This document shows, piece by piece, positions 54,526 to 63,659 of a stretch of DNA of 64,000 nucleotides. The stretch is from RPRB01 sp035543115 (lineage in GTDB: Bacteria > Myxococcota > Myxococcia > Myxococcales > Myxococcaceae), in NCBI GenBank assembly GCA_035543115.1, contig DATKKF010000078.1:12975-76974 (forward strand), written 5' to 3'. The notes beneath the pieces are model-generated. The model made no database searches. It was not told the DNA's origin and saw only the letters and a program-made list of their open reading frames with translations. Position 1 is the first letter of the stretch. The number at the start of each line of letters is the position of its first letter. The position numbers were made by a program, and so were the translations under genes.

Positions 54526-55002
54526 TCAGTCCTCCGTCGCCTCGCGCAGCTTGGCGAGGCCACGGGTCTCCACCTGACGGATCCGCTCGCGGGTGAGGTT
54601 CATGATCTCCCCCACCTCCTCGAGCGTGATGCCGCCCTTCTCCGCCACGTCCAGTGCGCAGGTGTGCTCCAGCTCCCAGATCTCCTTGTCCGGAAAGTTG
54701 AGCTTGATCGACCCGGTCTCCGGATTCACGTCCAGGTAGAGATTGTGCTTGCAGGAGACGAAGAGGCATGGGCGCGGGCCGTTGATGCAGTCGGCCCGGG
54801 TGCGGGGCCGGTTGTCCTCGACGCTGCGGAGCAGCTCCTGCTCCTCGGGGTCCACCTCGCCCGAGAGACGGCGACGGCGCAGCTCGCGGGCCATCTCCTT
54901 CCGGGACATGGTCTTGGAGCGGCGGCGCTCCGTGGGGGCCGGAGCCACGCCCTCCGGCTCGCCAGCGGGTTCCGCCGTCCACTCGGGCTTGGCCTGACTC
55001 AT
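54526..55002 (-). CDS. Sigma-70 region 4-like DNA-binding protein with four cysteines
   Basis: A 158-residue protein. The C-terminal helix-turn-helix ITLEEVGEIMNLTRERIRQV with ETRGLAKLRE is the sigma-70 region 4.2 signature, but no region 2 (core binding or -10 recognition) is present, so it cannot be a normal sigma factor. The central block holds C72, C79 and C84 (ADCINGPRPCLFVSCKHNLY), and C115 lies just before the HTH, a pattern able to bind zinc or an Fe-S cluster. The N-terminus is charged (RRRSKTMSRKEMARELRRRR). It follows the MerR gene by 49 bases, with GGAGGAGG as ribosome site, so both are probably one operon. Confidence 0.8.
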   Translation of the reverse strand: MSQAKPEWTAEPAGEPEGVAPAPTERRRSKTMSRKEMARELRRRRLSGEVDPEEQELLRSVEDNRPRTRADCINGPRPCLFVSCKHNLYLDVNPETGSIKLNFPDKEIWELEHTCALDVAEKGGITLEEVGEIMNLTRERIRQVETRGLAKLREATED

Positions 55003-55051
55003 CGCTTCCCTCCTCCGGACCGCTTGACGGCGGAACTGGTCGCCGGTGGTG

Positions 55052-55579
55052 TCACGACAGATCGCTCCGCTCGAAGGAGCCGAGGGCTCGCTGCGCGGTG
55101 AGCGCGCTGCCGACGCGCGAGAGGTCGCGCACCAGGTCCCCGGCGCGCCGGCGCAGGCCGGTGAGCTCACCCTGCAGGCTCCGCTTCTGGTCGGTGGCCA
55201 GCGCGCGCTCGCCGAGCTCGGACTCGAGCCCACTCAGCGTCTCGTCCAGGCTGCGCTCCACCTGGTCGATGTTGTTCTTCACCCCGACGAAGGAGCGACG
55301 GATCTCTTCGAGGGTGAGGCCGGCGGCCATCATCTTCTTGATGGCGTTGATCCGCCGCACCGACTCGACCGGGTAGAGCCCGTGGCTCCCGCGGTGCTTG
55401 CCCTTGCGGCCCACCCGGCGGCTCCGGGGCAGGAGCCCCGCCTGGACGTACTTGCGGAAGGTGGCCTCCGAGAGGCGGACGCCCTTGGGGCGGAAGATCT
55501 CGACGATCGCCCCGGCGGACAGGCCGCGAGCGAACTCGCTCTCGATGCGCGCCAGCTCTCCCGGTTGGAAATAGTCCAT
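55052..55579 (-). CDS. MerR-family transcriptional regulator
   Basis: A 175-residue regulator. A divergent MerR winged helix covers about residues 20-95 (GAIVEIFRPKGVRLSEATFR, YVQAGLLPRSRRVG, GSHGLYPVESVRRINAIKKM). It is followed by a long coiled-coil dimerisation helix (VGVKNNIDQVERSLDETLSG). There is no cysteine-rich effector loop, so metal sensing is unlikely. An extra 20 residues precede the usual MerR start. It is upstream of the four-cysteine sigma-like protein. Two inverted repeats lie just before its start codon. Confidence 0.83.
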   Translation of the reverse strand: MDYFQPGELARIESEFARGLSAGAIVEIFRPKGVRLSEATFRKYVQAGLLPRSRRVGRKGKHRGSHGLYPVESVRRINAIKKMMAAGLTLEEIRRSFVGVKNNIDQVERSLDETLSGLESELGERALATDQKRSLQGELTGLRRRAGDLVRDLSRVGSALTAQRALGSFERSDLS

Positions 55580-55585
55580 TGAATG

Positions 55586-55637
55586 GCGGATTGAGAATAT
55601 CCGCTACTGACAAGATGGTATTGAGTGGCTTCCACTC
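55586..55637. promoter_or_regulatory. Paired inverted repeats before the MerR gene
   Basis: GCGGAT-TGAGAAT-ATCCGC (55586-55604) and GAGTGG-CTT-CCACTC (55623-55637) are perfect 6-base-arm repeats within an AT-richer 60-base stretch directly upstream of the MerR ATG. The first begins seven bases before the start codon, where a bound regulator would block transcription or translation. Autoregulation is inference. Confidence 0.5.
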
Positions 55638-55691
55638 TCGTCAAGAGGGCTCGGCCGTTCAGGAGCGGTTCCCGGACGGAGCACGGCGGAT

Positions 55692-57374
55692 TCAGCGACC
55701 GGCGGGAGGATGCTCCAGCGTGGCGGTGCGGCCCTGGACCAGCTGCACCGGGTAGGTGCCGGCGACCCCGTCGGGGCCAGTGAGCTCCACCAGGTGGCGG
55801 CCGGCCGGCAACCGGAGCGTCTTGCTGCCCTGGACGTAACCCGCGCGCCTCCCGTCGACGCGGAGCTCGGCCCAGGGCTTGGCGCGGATCACCAGCCGCG
55901 CCCCGACCACGCCCGGACCCGGTGCCCCTGCCCTGCTCTTGGGGAGATCCTGCGCGGTCGGGGGGACCGCGGCCGGACGGGGGGTGGTCGGAGGCACCAC
56001 CGCCGCAGGCTGGGCAACCGCGAGCTGCCCCGGCTCACCGCCGGTCATTGCCGGGAGCGAGCCCGCGGCGCCCGCTGCCGGGCGGTCCCCCGGAGGAACC
56101 GCGCCCGGCTCCGGATCCGGCTGCCGGCTCGCGGCCGCGCCCGAGCTCACCCCGGAAGGTCGCTCGCGCCATCGGGACACCCGGCCCGGGGCCTCCCGAA
56201 CGGCGAGGGCAGTCGCCGCGGCGAGCGCCGCGATGGCGAGCACGGCGACCGGCCAGCGCAGGTCGCGCCGCGCCGCGCCGGGGAGGACCTCCGTCGGAGC
56301 GGGCTCCGGCGGCGCGGGTGCCACGAGCTCCGTCGGCTGCGCCTGTGCACCAAGCTCGCCAGGAGCGGGCTCGGAGGCCCTCGCGCCCGGCGAGGCCGAG
56401 ATGGACAGCGAGATGGGGATGGACGACGTGCCGCTCACCGGCTCGGCCACTCCGGCCTCTTCGGGGAACATCCGGCGGAGGAAGGCACCGACGTCGGTGT
56501 CCTCGAGCGAGCGGGCGCCGGCGAGGAGGTACTCGGCCAGGGCGCGCTCCAGCTCGTGCGCGGCGGGGCGGCGGCCGCGTTCCCGCTCGAGCGCACGCAT
56601 CACCGCGGCGTCGAGCGGGGCGGCGACGGCCGGGTTGAGCCGGGCGGGAGGGACGATCAGGCGCTCCTGGACGGCACGGAGCACCGCCACCTCACCGTCG
56701 CCCTCGAAGAGCCGAGCGCCGGTGAGCAGCTCCCAGAGCGTGACGCCCAGGGCGAAGACGTCGGTCCGCGCGTCCACCGCGTCTCCGCGGGCCTGCTCCG
56801 GAGACATGTACGCGAACTTCCCCTTCAGCATCCCGGAGGTGGTGGCGCGACTTCCGGCCTTGGCGATGCCGAAGTCGGTGAGCTTCACCGCTCCATCGAA
56901 GCTGAGGAGGACGTTGTGCGGAGTGACGTCCCGGTGGACCAGGTTCAGGCTCTGCCCGTTCTCGCTCAGCCGGTGGGCGTAAGCGAGGCCGCGCGCGACC
57001 TCCATGCCGATCTGCGCGACGAGGATGGGCGGGATGGCGACGCCACGCTCCTGGCACCGCCGACGCAGCTCCCAGAGCGAGTGGCCGCGGACGTACTCCA
57101 TTGCCAGGTAGTAGGTGTCCTCGTGCTTGTCGAAGTCGAAGATGTGGACGAGGTTGGCGTGGTTGAGCCGGCTCGCCACCCGGGCCTCGGCGATGAACAT
57201 CCTCACGAAGTCCGGATCGCCCGCCAGCCCCGGACGGACGCGTTTGATCACCACGTCCTTCTCGAAGCCCCCGGGGCCGAGCGCCGCAGCGAGGTAGATC
57301 TCCGCCATTCCGCCCTCGGCGAGCTTGCGCCGGACGACGTACTTGCCGATGGACGTCCCGGCGGCGAGCGTCAT
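55692..57374 (-). CDS. Eukaryotic-type Ser/Thr protein kinase with C-terminal PEGA-like domain
   Basis: A 560-residue kinase. The kinase domain (about 10-275) has the ATP lysine K44 (VVIKRV), HRD at 147-149 with catalytic D149 (VHRDVTPHNVLL) and DFG at 167-169; the activation loop ends YMSPEQARG. HRDVTPHN in place of HRDLKPEN is common in myxobacterial kinases. A low-complexity linker, one membrane helix (WPVAVLAIAALAAATALAV, about 365) and a Pro/Ala-rich stretch lead to a periplasmic PEGA-like domain (VIRAKPWAELRVDGRRAGYV, about 490-555). It is probably a membrane-bound signalling kinase. No neighbouring substrate is obvious. Confidence 0.9.
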   Translation of the reverse strand: MTLAAGTSIGKYVVRRKLAEGGMAEIYLAAALGPGGFEKDVVIKRVRPGLAGDPDFVRMFIAEARVASRLNHANLVHIFDFDKHEDTYYLAMEYVRGHSLWELRRRCQERGVAIPPILVAQIGMEVARGLAYAHRLSENGQSLNLVHRDVTPHNVLLSFDGAVKLTDFGIAKAGSRATTSGMLKGKFAYMSPEQARGDAVDARTDVFALGVTLWELLTGARLFEGDGEVAVLRAVQERLIVPPARLNPAVAAPLDAAVMRALERERGRRPAAHELERALAEYLLAGARSLEDTDVGAFLRRMFPEEAGVAEPVSGTSSIPISLSISASPGARASEPAPGELGAQAQPTELVAPAPPEPAPTEVLPGAARRDLRWPVAVLAIAALAAATALAVREAPGRVSRWRERPSGVSSGAAASRQPDPEPGAVPPGDRPAAGAAGSLPAMTGGEPGQLAVAQPAAVVPPTTPRPAAVPPTAQDLPKSRAGAPGPGVVGARLVIRAKPWAELRVDGRRAGYVQGSKTLRLPAGRHLVELTGPDGVAGTYPVQLVQGRTATLEHPPAGR

Positions 57375-57596
57375 CGCGGGTGTCGTTGCACGGGGTGGTG
57401 AGACCGAGCGCCTACGGTACCGGCCGCGCTTTCCGGTGGTCAAACCAGCCCCGGACCCACACCGCCCCACGGGCCCTCTCCCGAGGCGCTGGGACCGGTG
57501 TCGCCCGAGGGCACGATGGCGTGGGGCGAGCGCGCAGCGCATGGCCGCACCCGTCCAACAGATGTCAGTTGACCCCGGGCCAAGCCGCGGGCTGTC

Positions 57597-58157
57597 ATGG
57601 CTGCCGTGCACGAGACGACATCCGCGCGCCGGATCGCCCCCCGACTCGCGCAGCGGCGCCGCGCCTACCTCGCTCCCTTGCTCGCCCTCGCCGTCTCCGC
57701 CTGCGCCTCGGGCAAGAGCGAGGCGGCGGGCTCCTCGGCAACCGCCCCCGGCGCGGCGCCCGGCTTCGTCCGGACCGAGGGGCCGTGCTGGGTGGGCGGC
57801 CGCATCACGCTCGACCCGTCGCTCCGGGCCGAGTCGACGGCTGACGAGCTGGCGAGCATCGGCTGCGACAACGTGGTGCTGGTGATGAAGACCGACGATG
57901 GGAGCACCAAGCTGGTCCACGCCGACGGGGTGCTCGCCGGCGGCTGGGGCGAGTGCCACTACCAGGTCACCGACGTCCCGCCGGGGGGCGCCACCTTCTC
58001 CGGGAAGGTGGTGGCGCTCTCCATCCCCGACTACCGGTACGCGCTGGTCTCGAAGGTCGAGTTCAACGCGGTGAAGTGCGGCGGGTCCCTCGCCTCGCTG
58101 AACCAGCAGCTGGACTTCGTGCTCACGGTGCCGGACGTGCGGGGTCGGTCACGGTGA
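57597..58157 (+). CDS. Putative lipoprotein of unknown function
   Basis: A 186-residue protein with a positively charged start (RRIAPRLAQRRRAYL) and a lipoprotein-like signal LAPLLALAVSACASGKSEAA, giving a lipidated cysteine near residue 36. After a short Ala/Gly linker the mature domain is beta-rich with four further cysteines (GPCWVGGR, IGCDNVV, GECHYQV, VKCGGS), which could form two disulfides in the periplasm. No family recognised. Its last 35 bases overlap the convergent patatin gene. Confidence 0.65.
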   Translation: MAAVHETTSARRIAPRLAQRRRAYLAPLLALAVSACASGKSEAAGSSATAPGAAPGFVRTEGPCWVGGRITLDPSLRAESTADELASIGCDNVVLVMKTDDGSTKLVHADGVLAGGWGECHYQVTDVPPGGATFSGKVVALSIPDYRYALVSKVEFNAVKCGGSLASLNQQLDFVLTVPDVRGRSR

Positions 58158-61100
58158 CCTTCCGTCGCTCCGCCCAGGGCATGAGCCAGTAGATCATCCC
58201 GTTCACGTCCGAGACCGACAGGGCCACGAAGACATCGTTGAGGCCCGAGAGCTGCCGGACCCCCACCGCGACGCCCAGCCTCTCCTGGAGGAGCGACACG
58301 CCCACCTCCCCGCCCCAGTCGGTCCCGCCATTCCAGTGCACCGCGAAGCGCGGACCCGCCGAGACCGTCAGCCCGCCGAGGTGAATGGCCGGGCGGAGGC
58401 CGAAGGTGGAGCTGGTTCGCTGCCCGAACTCGATGTCCACCAGCTGCAAGGTGGAGAGCACCGAGGCGTGCGGCCCGAGGCGGAGCGCGGGCTCGATCCA
58501 CGACAGGGCGAGGCCCCCCCTCGCCACGTCCAGCGCGGCCCGGTAGGGAACGGCGTGCGCCGCCCAGATGGCCCACCGGGGGCCGTCGGCCAGCGGAACG
58601 GAAGGGATGGTCGAGGGGTCGAGCGTGAAGCGCACCGACGAGCCGTTCACGTCGCCGCGGGTCCAGACCTCCCCGGCCGACAGGGCGAAGAGGATGCCCT
58701 TGCGCTGGCCGGTCTCGGAGGGCGCGCCGGAGGTGAGCTCGATGGTGGCCGCGCGGTCGACCCCCCGCTGCAGCGTCTCGCGCCAGAACTGGGTCCGGTC
58801 CTCGATGGCCAGCCGCATGGCGCGGGACTCGGGCCTGTACCCGGCCTCGGCGAGCGCGGTGAGGAACTCGTCGAAGGTGACGTCCGAGATACAGAGCGCC
58901 TCGCGGTCCTGCTCGGTGCAGGGAGACTTCTGGGAGAGCAGCACGTAGCCCACGATGCCCAGCGAGCCCAGCGACCTCGGGTCCCGCGGGGGGCCGAGCC
59001 AGCTCCACTCGGTCCGGGCCAGCTCCTTCTCGGTCTCGGAGCTGCTCCCCAGCCCGGCGGCCAGCTCGGCCCGGGCGAGCCAGGCGATGAGCGTCGAGGC
59101 CTTCGCCGATCGCTCGATCCCCAGCAGCGCCGCCAGCTGCCCCATCGCCGCCCCCACGCACCGCTGGGTCTCGAGCTGCGAGGTGTCCAGCTCCCAGCTG
59201 TTCCCGAGCCGGACCGGCGCCGGACGCTTCTGCTCGGCTGGGTCCTGCTCCCGGCAGACGAACAGCGCCGCCGAGTGGAGCCCGTCGTAGATGCCGGCGT
59301 AGTAGTCGAACTCGCGCAGCGGCGGGTCCAGGAAGCCCCCGAAGTTGGCCAGCTGCGCGCCGGCGAGCGGGCTGAAGCGGGTGGACAGCGCGAGCGTCCG
59401 CTCCGCGGTGCCCTCGGAGAGCAGAGCACGGGCGTCCTGGGCCACCTGCACCGTGTCCGCGGCCAGAGTCTGGAGCCGGGGCCGGAGCTGGACCAGCCGG
59501 TCCACCCGCTGCCATGCGCGCAGCAGCGGGGGGTCGACCATGGACGCTGGGAGCTCGTCCAGCGCCGCCAGCAGGGGCAGCAGCGGGGCGATGGCGAAGA
59601 GCGTCCCCGGCGACTCGGCCCGGACCTCCGAGAGGACCCGTCGCGCCTCGTCGGGGATCGCCCCGGGCCCGGAGCGCCTGGCCAGGGTCACCAGCGCGTC
59701 CTCCAGCTGGGCCGCCGCCACCCGCGCCGAGGAGGGCCCGAGCGCCTCCGCCTGGGTCAGGTTCCCGAGCACGTCGCGCCGGACCTGCAGCAACCGGGCC
59801 TCGGGCAGCTCGCCGTGGCTCAGGAGCCCCAGCTGCTCGGCGAGGTAGATCTCGAACAGCGAGACGATCTCCAGCCGGTCGGCGAGCGCGCGGCCCATCT
59901 CGATCCGCGACCTCGGGGGGGTGATGGGGTCGAGCATCTTCCGCTCCGCGCTCTCCCGGGCGGGGCTGCTCCGATCGCCGAAGGTCTGGCTGACCAGCCC
60001 GACGAGATCGACGAGCTCGGTCTCGGAGAGCGGCTCCGCTGCCCGGGCCCGCAGCGGCGGGTCCGACTGGAGCGGGTCGGCCACCGCCTCCCCCCGGAAG
60101 AAGCCGCCGCACTGGCGGCCGAGCGCCTCGGACGAGGCATCGAGCGACCGCGGCGCGAGCCGGACCAGGCAGCTCTGCAGCGTCCGCGCGAACCGGGCCC
60201 TTTCCGGTGGCGTGCCATGCAGGGCGGGGGGAAGCGCCGGGCTCGGCGGGGGGCCCTCCAGGTCGAGCAGCTCCGCGAGCAAGGTGAGGTAGTCGCGGAT
60301 GTGGCCCGAGGTGGTGAGCAGGAGCCGGCGGGTGGTGCGGTTCCAGCGGCCCGCCTGCGCCGCGCGAGACAGCTCGCGGTTGCGTGCGGTCTGCACGAGA
60401 TCACCGGCGAAGGTGGCGATGGCTCCGATGCCACGCAGGCCGGGGTCCGCCTCCTCCCGCCGCTTCGACGGCTGGAGCCGACGGCTGTCCGGGTCGACGA
60501 AGAGCGCGGTGAGCGGCTTCATGATCCCCGGGCGCCAGAAGGCCTCGGACTGCTCGAGCGCGAGCCCCACCGGCGCGTTGTCGAACACTCCGCCGTCCAC
60601 GAAGCGACGCATGCAGACCTTGAGCGGCCGGCCGCCCTGGGCAGCGGAGTGCGCCTGGCACGAGAGCCCGGTGAGCGGCGTGCCCTGCGGCCCGGGGCAG
60701 GTGCCCTCGGGGGCCTCGGGGTCGGCACCGCAGCCGGTGGCGCACTCGCAGAGCACCCGGGGGCGAAAAGCGACGGGGAAGGCGGCGGACGCGAGCAGCG
60801 ACTGGAGCACCACCTCGGGGTGGACGCCCAGCTTTCCCATCTCGGCGACGTCGGCCAGCGCCAGCCGGCTCTCGGTCGCATCGAGCGCCCCGGGGAGTGG
60901 CTGACGCTCGAAGCGGACCTTCCCCGCGGCGTCGATGTCGAACAAGAGGGGCAGCACGGCACGCTGCGAGGTGATGCGGAGCCCGCCCACGTCCTGCTCC
61001 AGCGGGCGGACGCGGGTGACGGTCAGGCCCATCGGCAGCCGGCAGCGGGGGCGAAACGCCATTCCCCCGTCGAAGAGTGCCTTGCGGACATCGGCCAGCA

Positions 61101-61512
61101 CCGGCTCGAGCGCGGCCGAGGCCAGCACCGCGTCGTCGGGCCGGTAGGTGCGCGGATCCTCGGGCAAGAGCGAGTCGAGGCCCACGTTCAGCCACGCGCT
61201 CCGGAGCAGGTTGTCGTCGACGCTGGACCGGGCGGCGGACTCGTCGGTCTCGCAGTACAGCGCCGCGGCGAGGAGGGCGTTGATGCCTCCAGCCGACGCA
61301 CCGGTGACCCCCACCAGCCGGGGGCGGCGCCGTAGCAGCATCTCCCCCATCCGTGCGCGGAAGCCCCGCACCAGAGCCCAGTTCAGGCCGGCCTCGTAGC
61401 TCCCGAGGCTCACCCCTCCGCTCAGCGTGAGCGCGTACCCATCCTCCACTCGGGCCGAATCGTCCGGAGTCGCGGCGGTCGTGAGCAGGACCAGGGCCAG
61501 GGCCAGCACCAT
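58123..61512 (-). CDS. Large patatin-like phospholipase
   Basis: A 1129-residue protein, several times longer than a patatin domain. A signal peptide (MVLALALVLLTTAATP) is followed by the patatin domain: oxyanion loop SGGVSLGSYEAG, nucleophile S73 in VTGASAGGINALLAA and D306 in FVDGGVFDNAPVGLAL. A cysteine-containing insertion (LCECATGCGADPEAPEGTCP) lies between them. The middle section is helical. The last 150 residues alternate short hydrophobic strands (ALDVARGGLALSWIEPALRL, GGLTVSAGPRFAVHWNGG, GVGVSLL-like) and look like a beta-structured or barrel end. It should hydrolyse phospholipids at the envelope or outside the cell. Confidence 0.85.
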   Translation of the reverse strand: MVLALALVLLTTAATPDDSARVEDGYALTLSGGVSLGSYEAGLNWALVRGFRARMGEMLLRRRPRLVGVTGASAGGINALLAAALYCETDESAARSSVDDNLLRSAWLNVGLDSLLPEDPRTYRPDDAVLASAALEPVLADVRKALFDGGMAFRPRCRLPMGLTVTRVRPLEQDVGGLRITSQRAVLPLLFDIDAAGKVRFERQPLPGALDATESRLALADVAEMGKLGVHPEVVLQSLLASAAFPVAFRPRVLCECATGCGADPEAPEGTCPGPQGTPLTGLSCQAHSAAQGGRPLKVCMRRFVDGGVFDNAPVGLALEQSEAFWRPGIMKPLTALFVDPDSRRLQPSKRREEADPGLRGIGAIATFAGDLVQTARNRELSRAAQAGRWNRTTRRLLLTTSGHIRDYLTLLAELLDLEGPPPSPALPPALHGTPPERARFARTLQSCLVRLAPRSLDASSEALGRQCGGFFRGEAVADPLQSDPPLRARAAEPLSETELVDLVGLVSQTFGDRSSPARESAERKMLDPITPPRSRIEMGRALADRLEIVSLFEIYLAEQLGLLSHGELPEARLLQVRRDVLGNLTQAEALGPSSARVAAAQLEDALVTLARRSGPGAIPDEARRVLSEVRAESPGTLFAIAPLLPLLAALDELPASMVDPPLLRAWQRVDRLVQLRPRLQTLAADTVQVAQDARALLSEGTAERTLALSTRFSPLAGAQLANFGGFLDPPLREFDYYAGIYDGLHSAALFVCREQDPAEQKRPAPVRLGNSWELDTSQLETQRCVGAAMGQLAALLGIERSAKASTLIAWLARAELAAGLGSSSETEKELARTEWSWLGPPRDPRSLGSLGIVGYVLLSQKSPCTEQDREALCISDVTFDEFLTALAEAGYRPESRAMRLAIEDRTQFWRETLQRGVDRAATIELTSGAPSETGQRKGILFALSAGEVWTRGDVNGSSVRFTLDPSTIPSVPLADGPRWAIWAAHAVPYRAALDVARGGLALSWIEPALRLGPHASVLSTLQLVDIEFGQRTSSTFGLRPAIHLGGLTVSAGPRFAVHWNGGTDWGGEVGVSLLQERLGVAVGVRQLSGLNDVFVALSVSDVNGMIYWLMPWAERRKVTVTDPARPAP

Positions 61513-61627
61513 GGGAGACGAGGCTAGGCGTTCCAGGAACTCCGAGGGTTTGCTTTTCGACGCTTGAAGACGTCACATGGCTGCCACAATCTGGCAGACT
61601 CGTGGTGCGGGTCCTGGTGGGAGTGCG

Positions 61628-62251
61628 GTGACGCGGGCAGTCCGGTGGATCGAGCTGGTGACGTTGTTCGGCGTGGTGCCCGCCCTGCTTGCGGTCCGCG
61701 CCCGCGGCGCGTCGCTTCCCTTCCTCTTCGTGACGGCCTGGGTCTGCCTCGCGGTGCTCTGGCGTGACCCGACCTTCCAGCGAGACCAGCTCTGGCGACG
61801 CGAGCTGCTCTGGACCTGGCTCCGGGGCCCGCTCGCCCTGGCGCTGGCGGTGTGCACCCTGCTCGCCCTCGGCCTGTACCTGCTCGAGCCACGGCACCTC
61901 TTCGACCTACCGCGCGATTCCCCCTGGCGCTGGCTCCTGGTGATGGCGCTCTACCCCACGCTCTCCGTCGTTCCCCAGGAGCTGGTGTTCCGCACCTTCT
62001 TCTTCCACCGGTACGGGCGGCTCTTCGGCGGCCCGTGGGTGGCAACGGCGGCCAGCGCGGTGGCGTTCTCCTGGGCGCACGTGGTGCTCCTCAACGGGCT
62101 CGCGGTGGCGCTCACCTTGCTCGGTGGCTGGCTGTTCGCCCGCACCTACCTGCGCACCCGCTCGCTCCTCGCGACCGCGGCGGAGCACGCGGCCTACGGC
62201 TGCCTGCTGTTCACCGTCGGCCTGGGGCGCTGGTTCGTCACCGGCGTCTGA
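61628..62251 (+). CDS. CPBP-family intramembrane protein
   Basis: A 207-residue membrane protein with about six helices, of the CPBP (Rce1-like) family. Motif 1 reads VVPQELVFRTFFFHRY, with Q in place of the first E of the usual EExxxR; motif 2 is FSWAHVVLLN with the metal histidine, and EHAAYG is motif 3. The Q-E variant is common in a proteobacterial subgroup. GTG 61628 (with GGGAG a few bases upstream) begins close to the first helix; an ATG at 61577 would add 17 Gly/Ala-rich residues without a ribosome site. Confidence 0.78.
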   Translation: MTRAVRWIELVTLFGVVPALLAVRARGASLPFLFVTAWVCLAVLWRDPTFQRDQLWRRELLWTWLRGPLALALAVCTLLALGLYLLEPRHLFDLPRDSPWRWLLVMALYPTLSVVPQELVFRTFFFHRYGRLFGGPWVATAASAVAFSWAHVVLLNGLAVALTLLGGWLFARTYLRTRSLLATAAEHAAYGCLLFTVGLGRWFVTGV

Positions 62252-62387
62252 CCGAGACGTCACACGCCCGCGCCGCGTTCCGTCACGCGCATCCCTCAAT
62301 CTTCTCCCCCCGAGGCGAGCCCTCGGACCGTCCCGGGCAGAGGACCTCGCCGAACAGGCCCGCCCGGGATGAGCGTTCGAACGACCC

Positions 62388-63599
62388 GTGAGTACCGCAG
62401 CCGGTCGGATCCTCTACCTCGCGCTGGCGGACGCGCGGGGGCACCTGATGCGCGCCACCCTCCTCTCCCGCGCGCTCGGCGAGGCCGGGTTCACCGTGGA
62501 GGTGGTCACCACCGCCCGCGAGGGGGTCTGCTTCCTCGCCTCCATGAACGTGCCGTCCCGGCTCCTCTCCGAGCACTTCCGGGTGGAGTTCGGCGACCGC
62601 CATGACATGTCGCGCTCCCGGACCGACGCCCGCATCTTCAACTACCTGGTCCTCCCCTGGCGCGCGCTGGCGGATCTGCGCCGCTTGGAGGTGCTCGCCC
62701 GTGGAGCGGACCTGGTGGTGAACGACTCGCTGCACCCTGCGCTCCTGCTCGCCCCGGCGCTCGGCTTCCCTCACCGCGTGGTGCAGGTCTACGGCGAGAA
62801 CCTCTGGCGGGCCATGGAGGACAACCTCGACCACCGCGCGCCCACCTGGGTGGCGGACCGGTACCGCCGGGCGCTGCGGGCGGTCCGCGACCGCGCGTTC
62901 GCCCGGATCATCCACACCCTCGGCAGCACCGAGCACGAGCCAGACGGCTCGCCCCGGACCTACCGCCTGGCCCCCATCGTCGCCCGGCCACGGCGGACGC
63001 GCGCGCAGGTCCGCGCCGAGCTGGGAGTGCCCCAGGGCGTGCCGCTGGCCGCGGTGTACCTGAACCCGCACTTCAAGGATCCGTCGATCGCCCTGGCGCT
63101 CGAGGACGGCCTCGGTCGCCAGGGCTTCCGGGCGCACGCCGTGGGCGAGGGCTACCGCGCGCGCCCTGGCTGGGTGGGGACCGACGGCCACTTCGGCGAC
63201 GTGGTGCACGCGGCAGAACTGTTCGTCTCGGGCGCAGGGATGGGCGCCCTCGAGCTGGCGCGGAGCTCGGGGACGCCGCTGCTGGTGTTGCTCGGTGATC
63301 AGCCGGAGCAGGCGCGCAACGTCGCCGAGCTGATGCGCCGCTCGCCCGACTTCGCGCTGCGCTCGGTGCTGGTGGGCGACCCGGATCTTCCCTCGGCCAT
63401 CGCCACCGCGGCGGCGGATCTCACCGCGCGCGGCCGCGCACCGTCGCCGCCGCGGTCCGGCGACGAGCAGCCCTGGGTGAAGGCCTTTGAGGAGCTGGTG
63501 CGCGCCGCCCGGGCCCCGGCGAGCGCCCGGCGGCGAGCATTTCCCCGCCCGCGCGCCGCGCTCGGACCCGGGGTGGCGTCGCCACCTCCGGCGCTGTGA
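62388..63599 (+). CDS. Glycosyltransferase-like protein, GT-B fold (MurG/UGT-like)
   Basis: A 403-residue protein starting with GTG 62388. RILYLALADARGHLMRATLL is the N-terminal Rossmann start of GT1/GT28 enzymes, and VHAAELFVSGAGMGALELAR (about 275) plus LLVLLGDQPEQARNVAELMR is the nucleotide-sugar-binding region. DLVVNDSLHPALLLAPALGF fits the inter-domain area. The acceptor is unknown. The last 40 residues are Arg/Pro/Ala-rich and probably disordered. It lies 61 bases before the receiver-like gene at the window edge. Confidence 0.75.
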   Translation: MSTAAGRILYLALADARGHLMRATLLSRALGEAGFTVEVVTTAREGVCFLASMNVPSRLLSEHFRVEFGDRHDMSRSRTDARIFNYLVLPWRALADLRRLEVLARGADLVVNDSLHPALLLAPALGFPHRVVQVYGENLWRAMEDNLDHRAPTWVADRYRRALRAVRDRAFARIIHTLGSTEHEPDGSPRTYRLAPIVARPRRTRAQVRAELGVPQGVPLAAVYLNPHFKDPSIALALEDGLGRQGFRAHAVGEGYRARPGWVGTDGHFGDVVHAAELFVSGAGMGALELARSSGTPLLVLLGDQPEQARNVAELMRRSPDFALRSVLVGDPDLPSAIATAAADLTARGRAPSPPRSGDEQPWVKAFEELVRAARAPASARRRAFPRPRAALGPGVASPPPAL

Positions 63600-63659
63600 G
63601 CACCACACCGCCCCACCCGGCCCAGCGAGCTGGCACGGGTGCTGCTCCGAGATCGGAAC

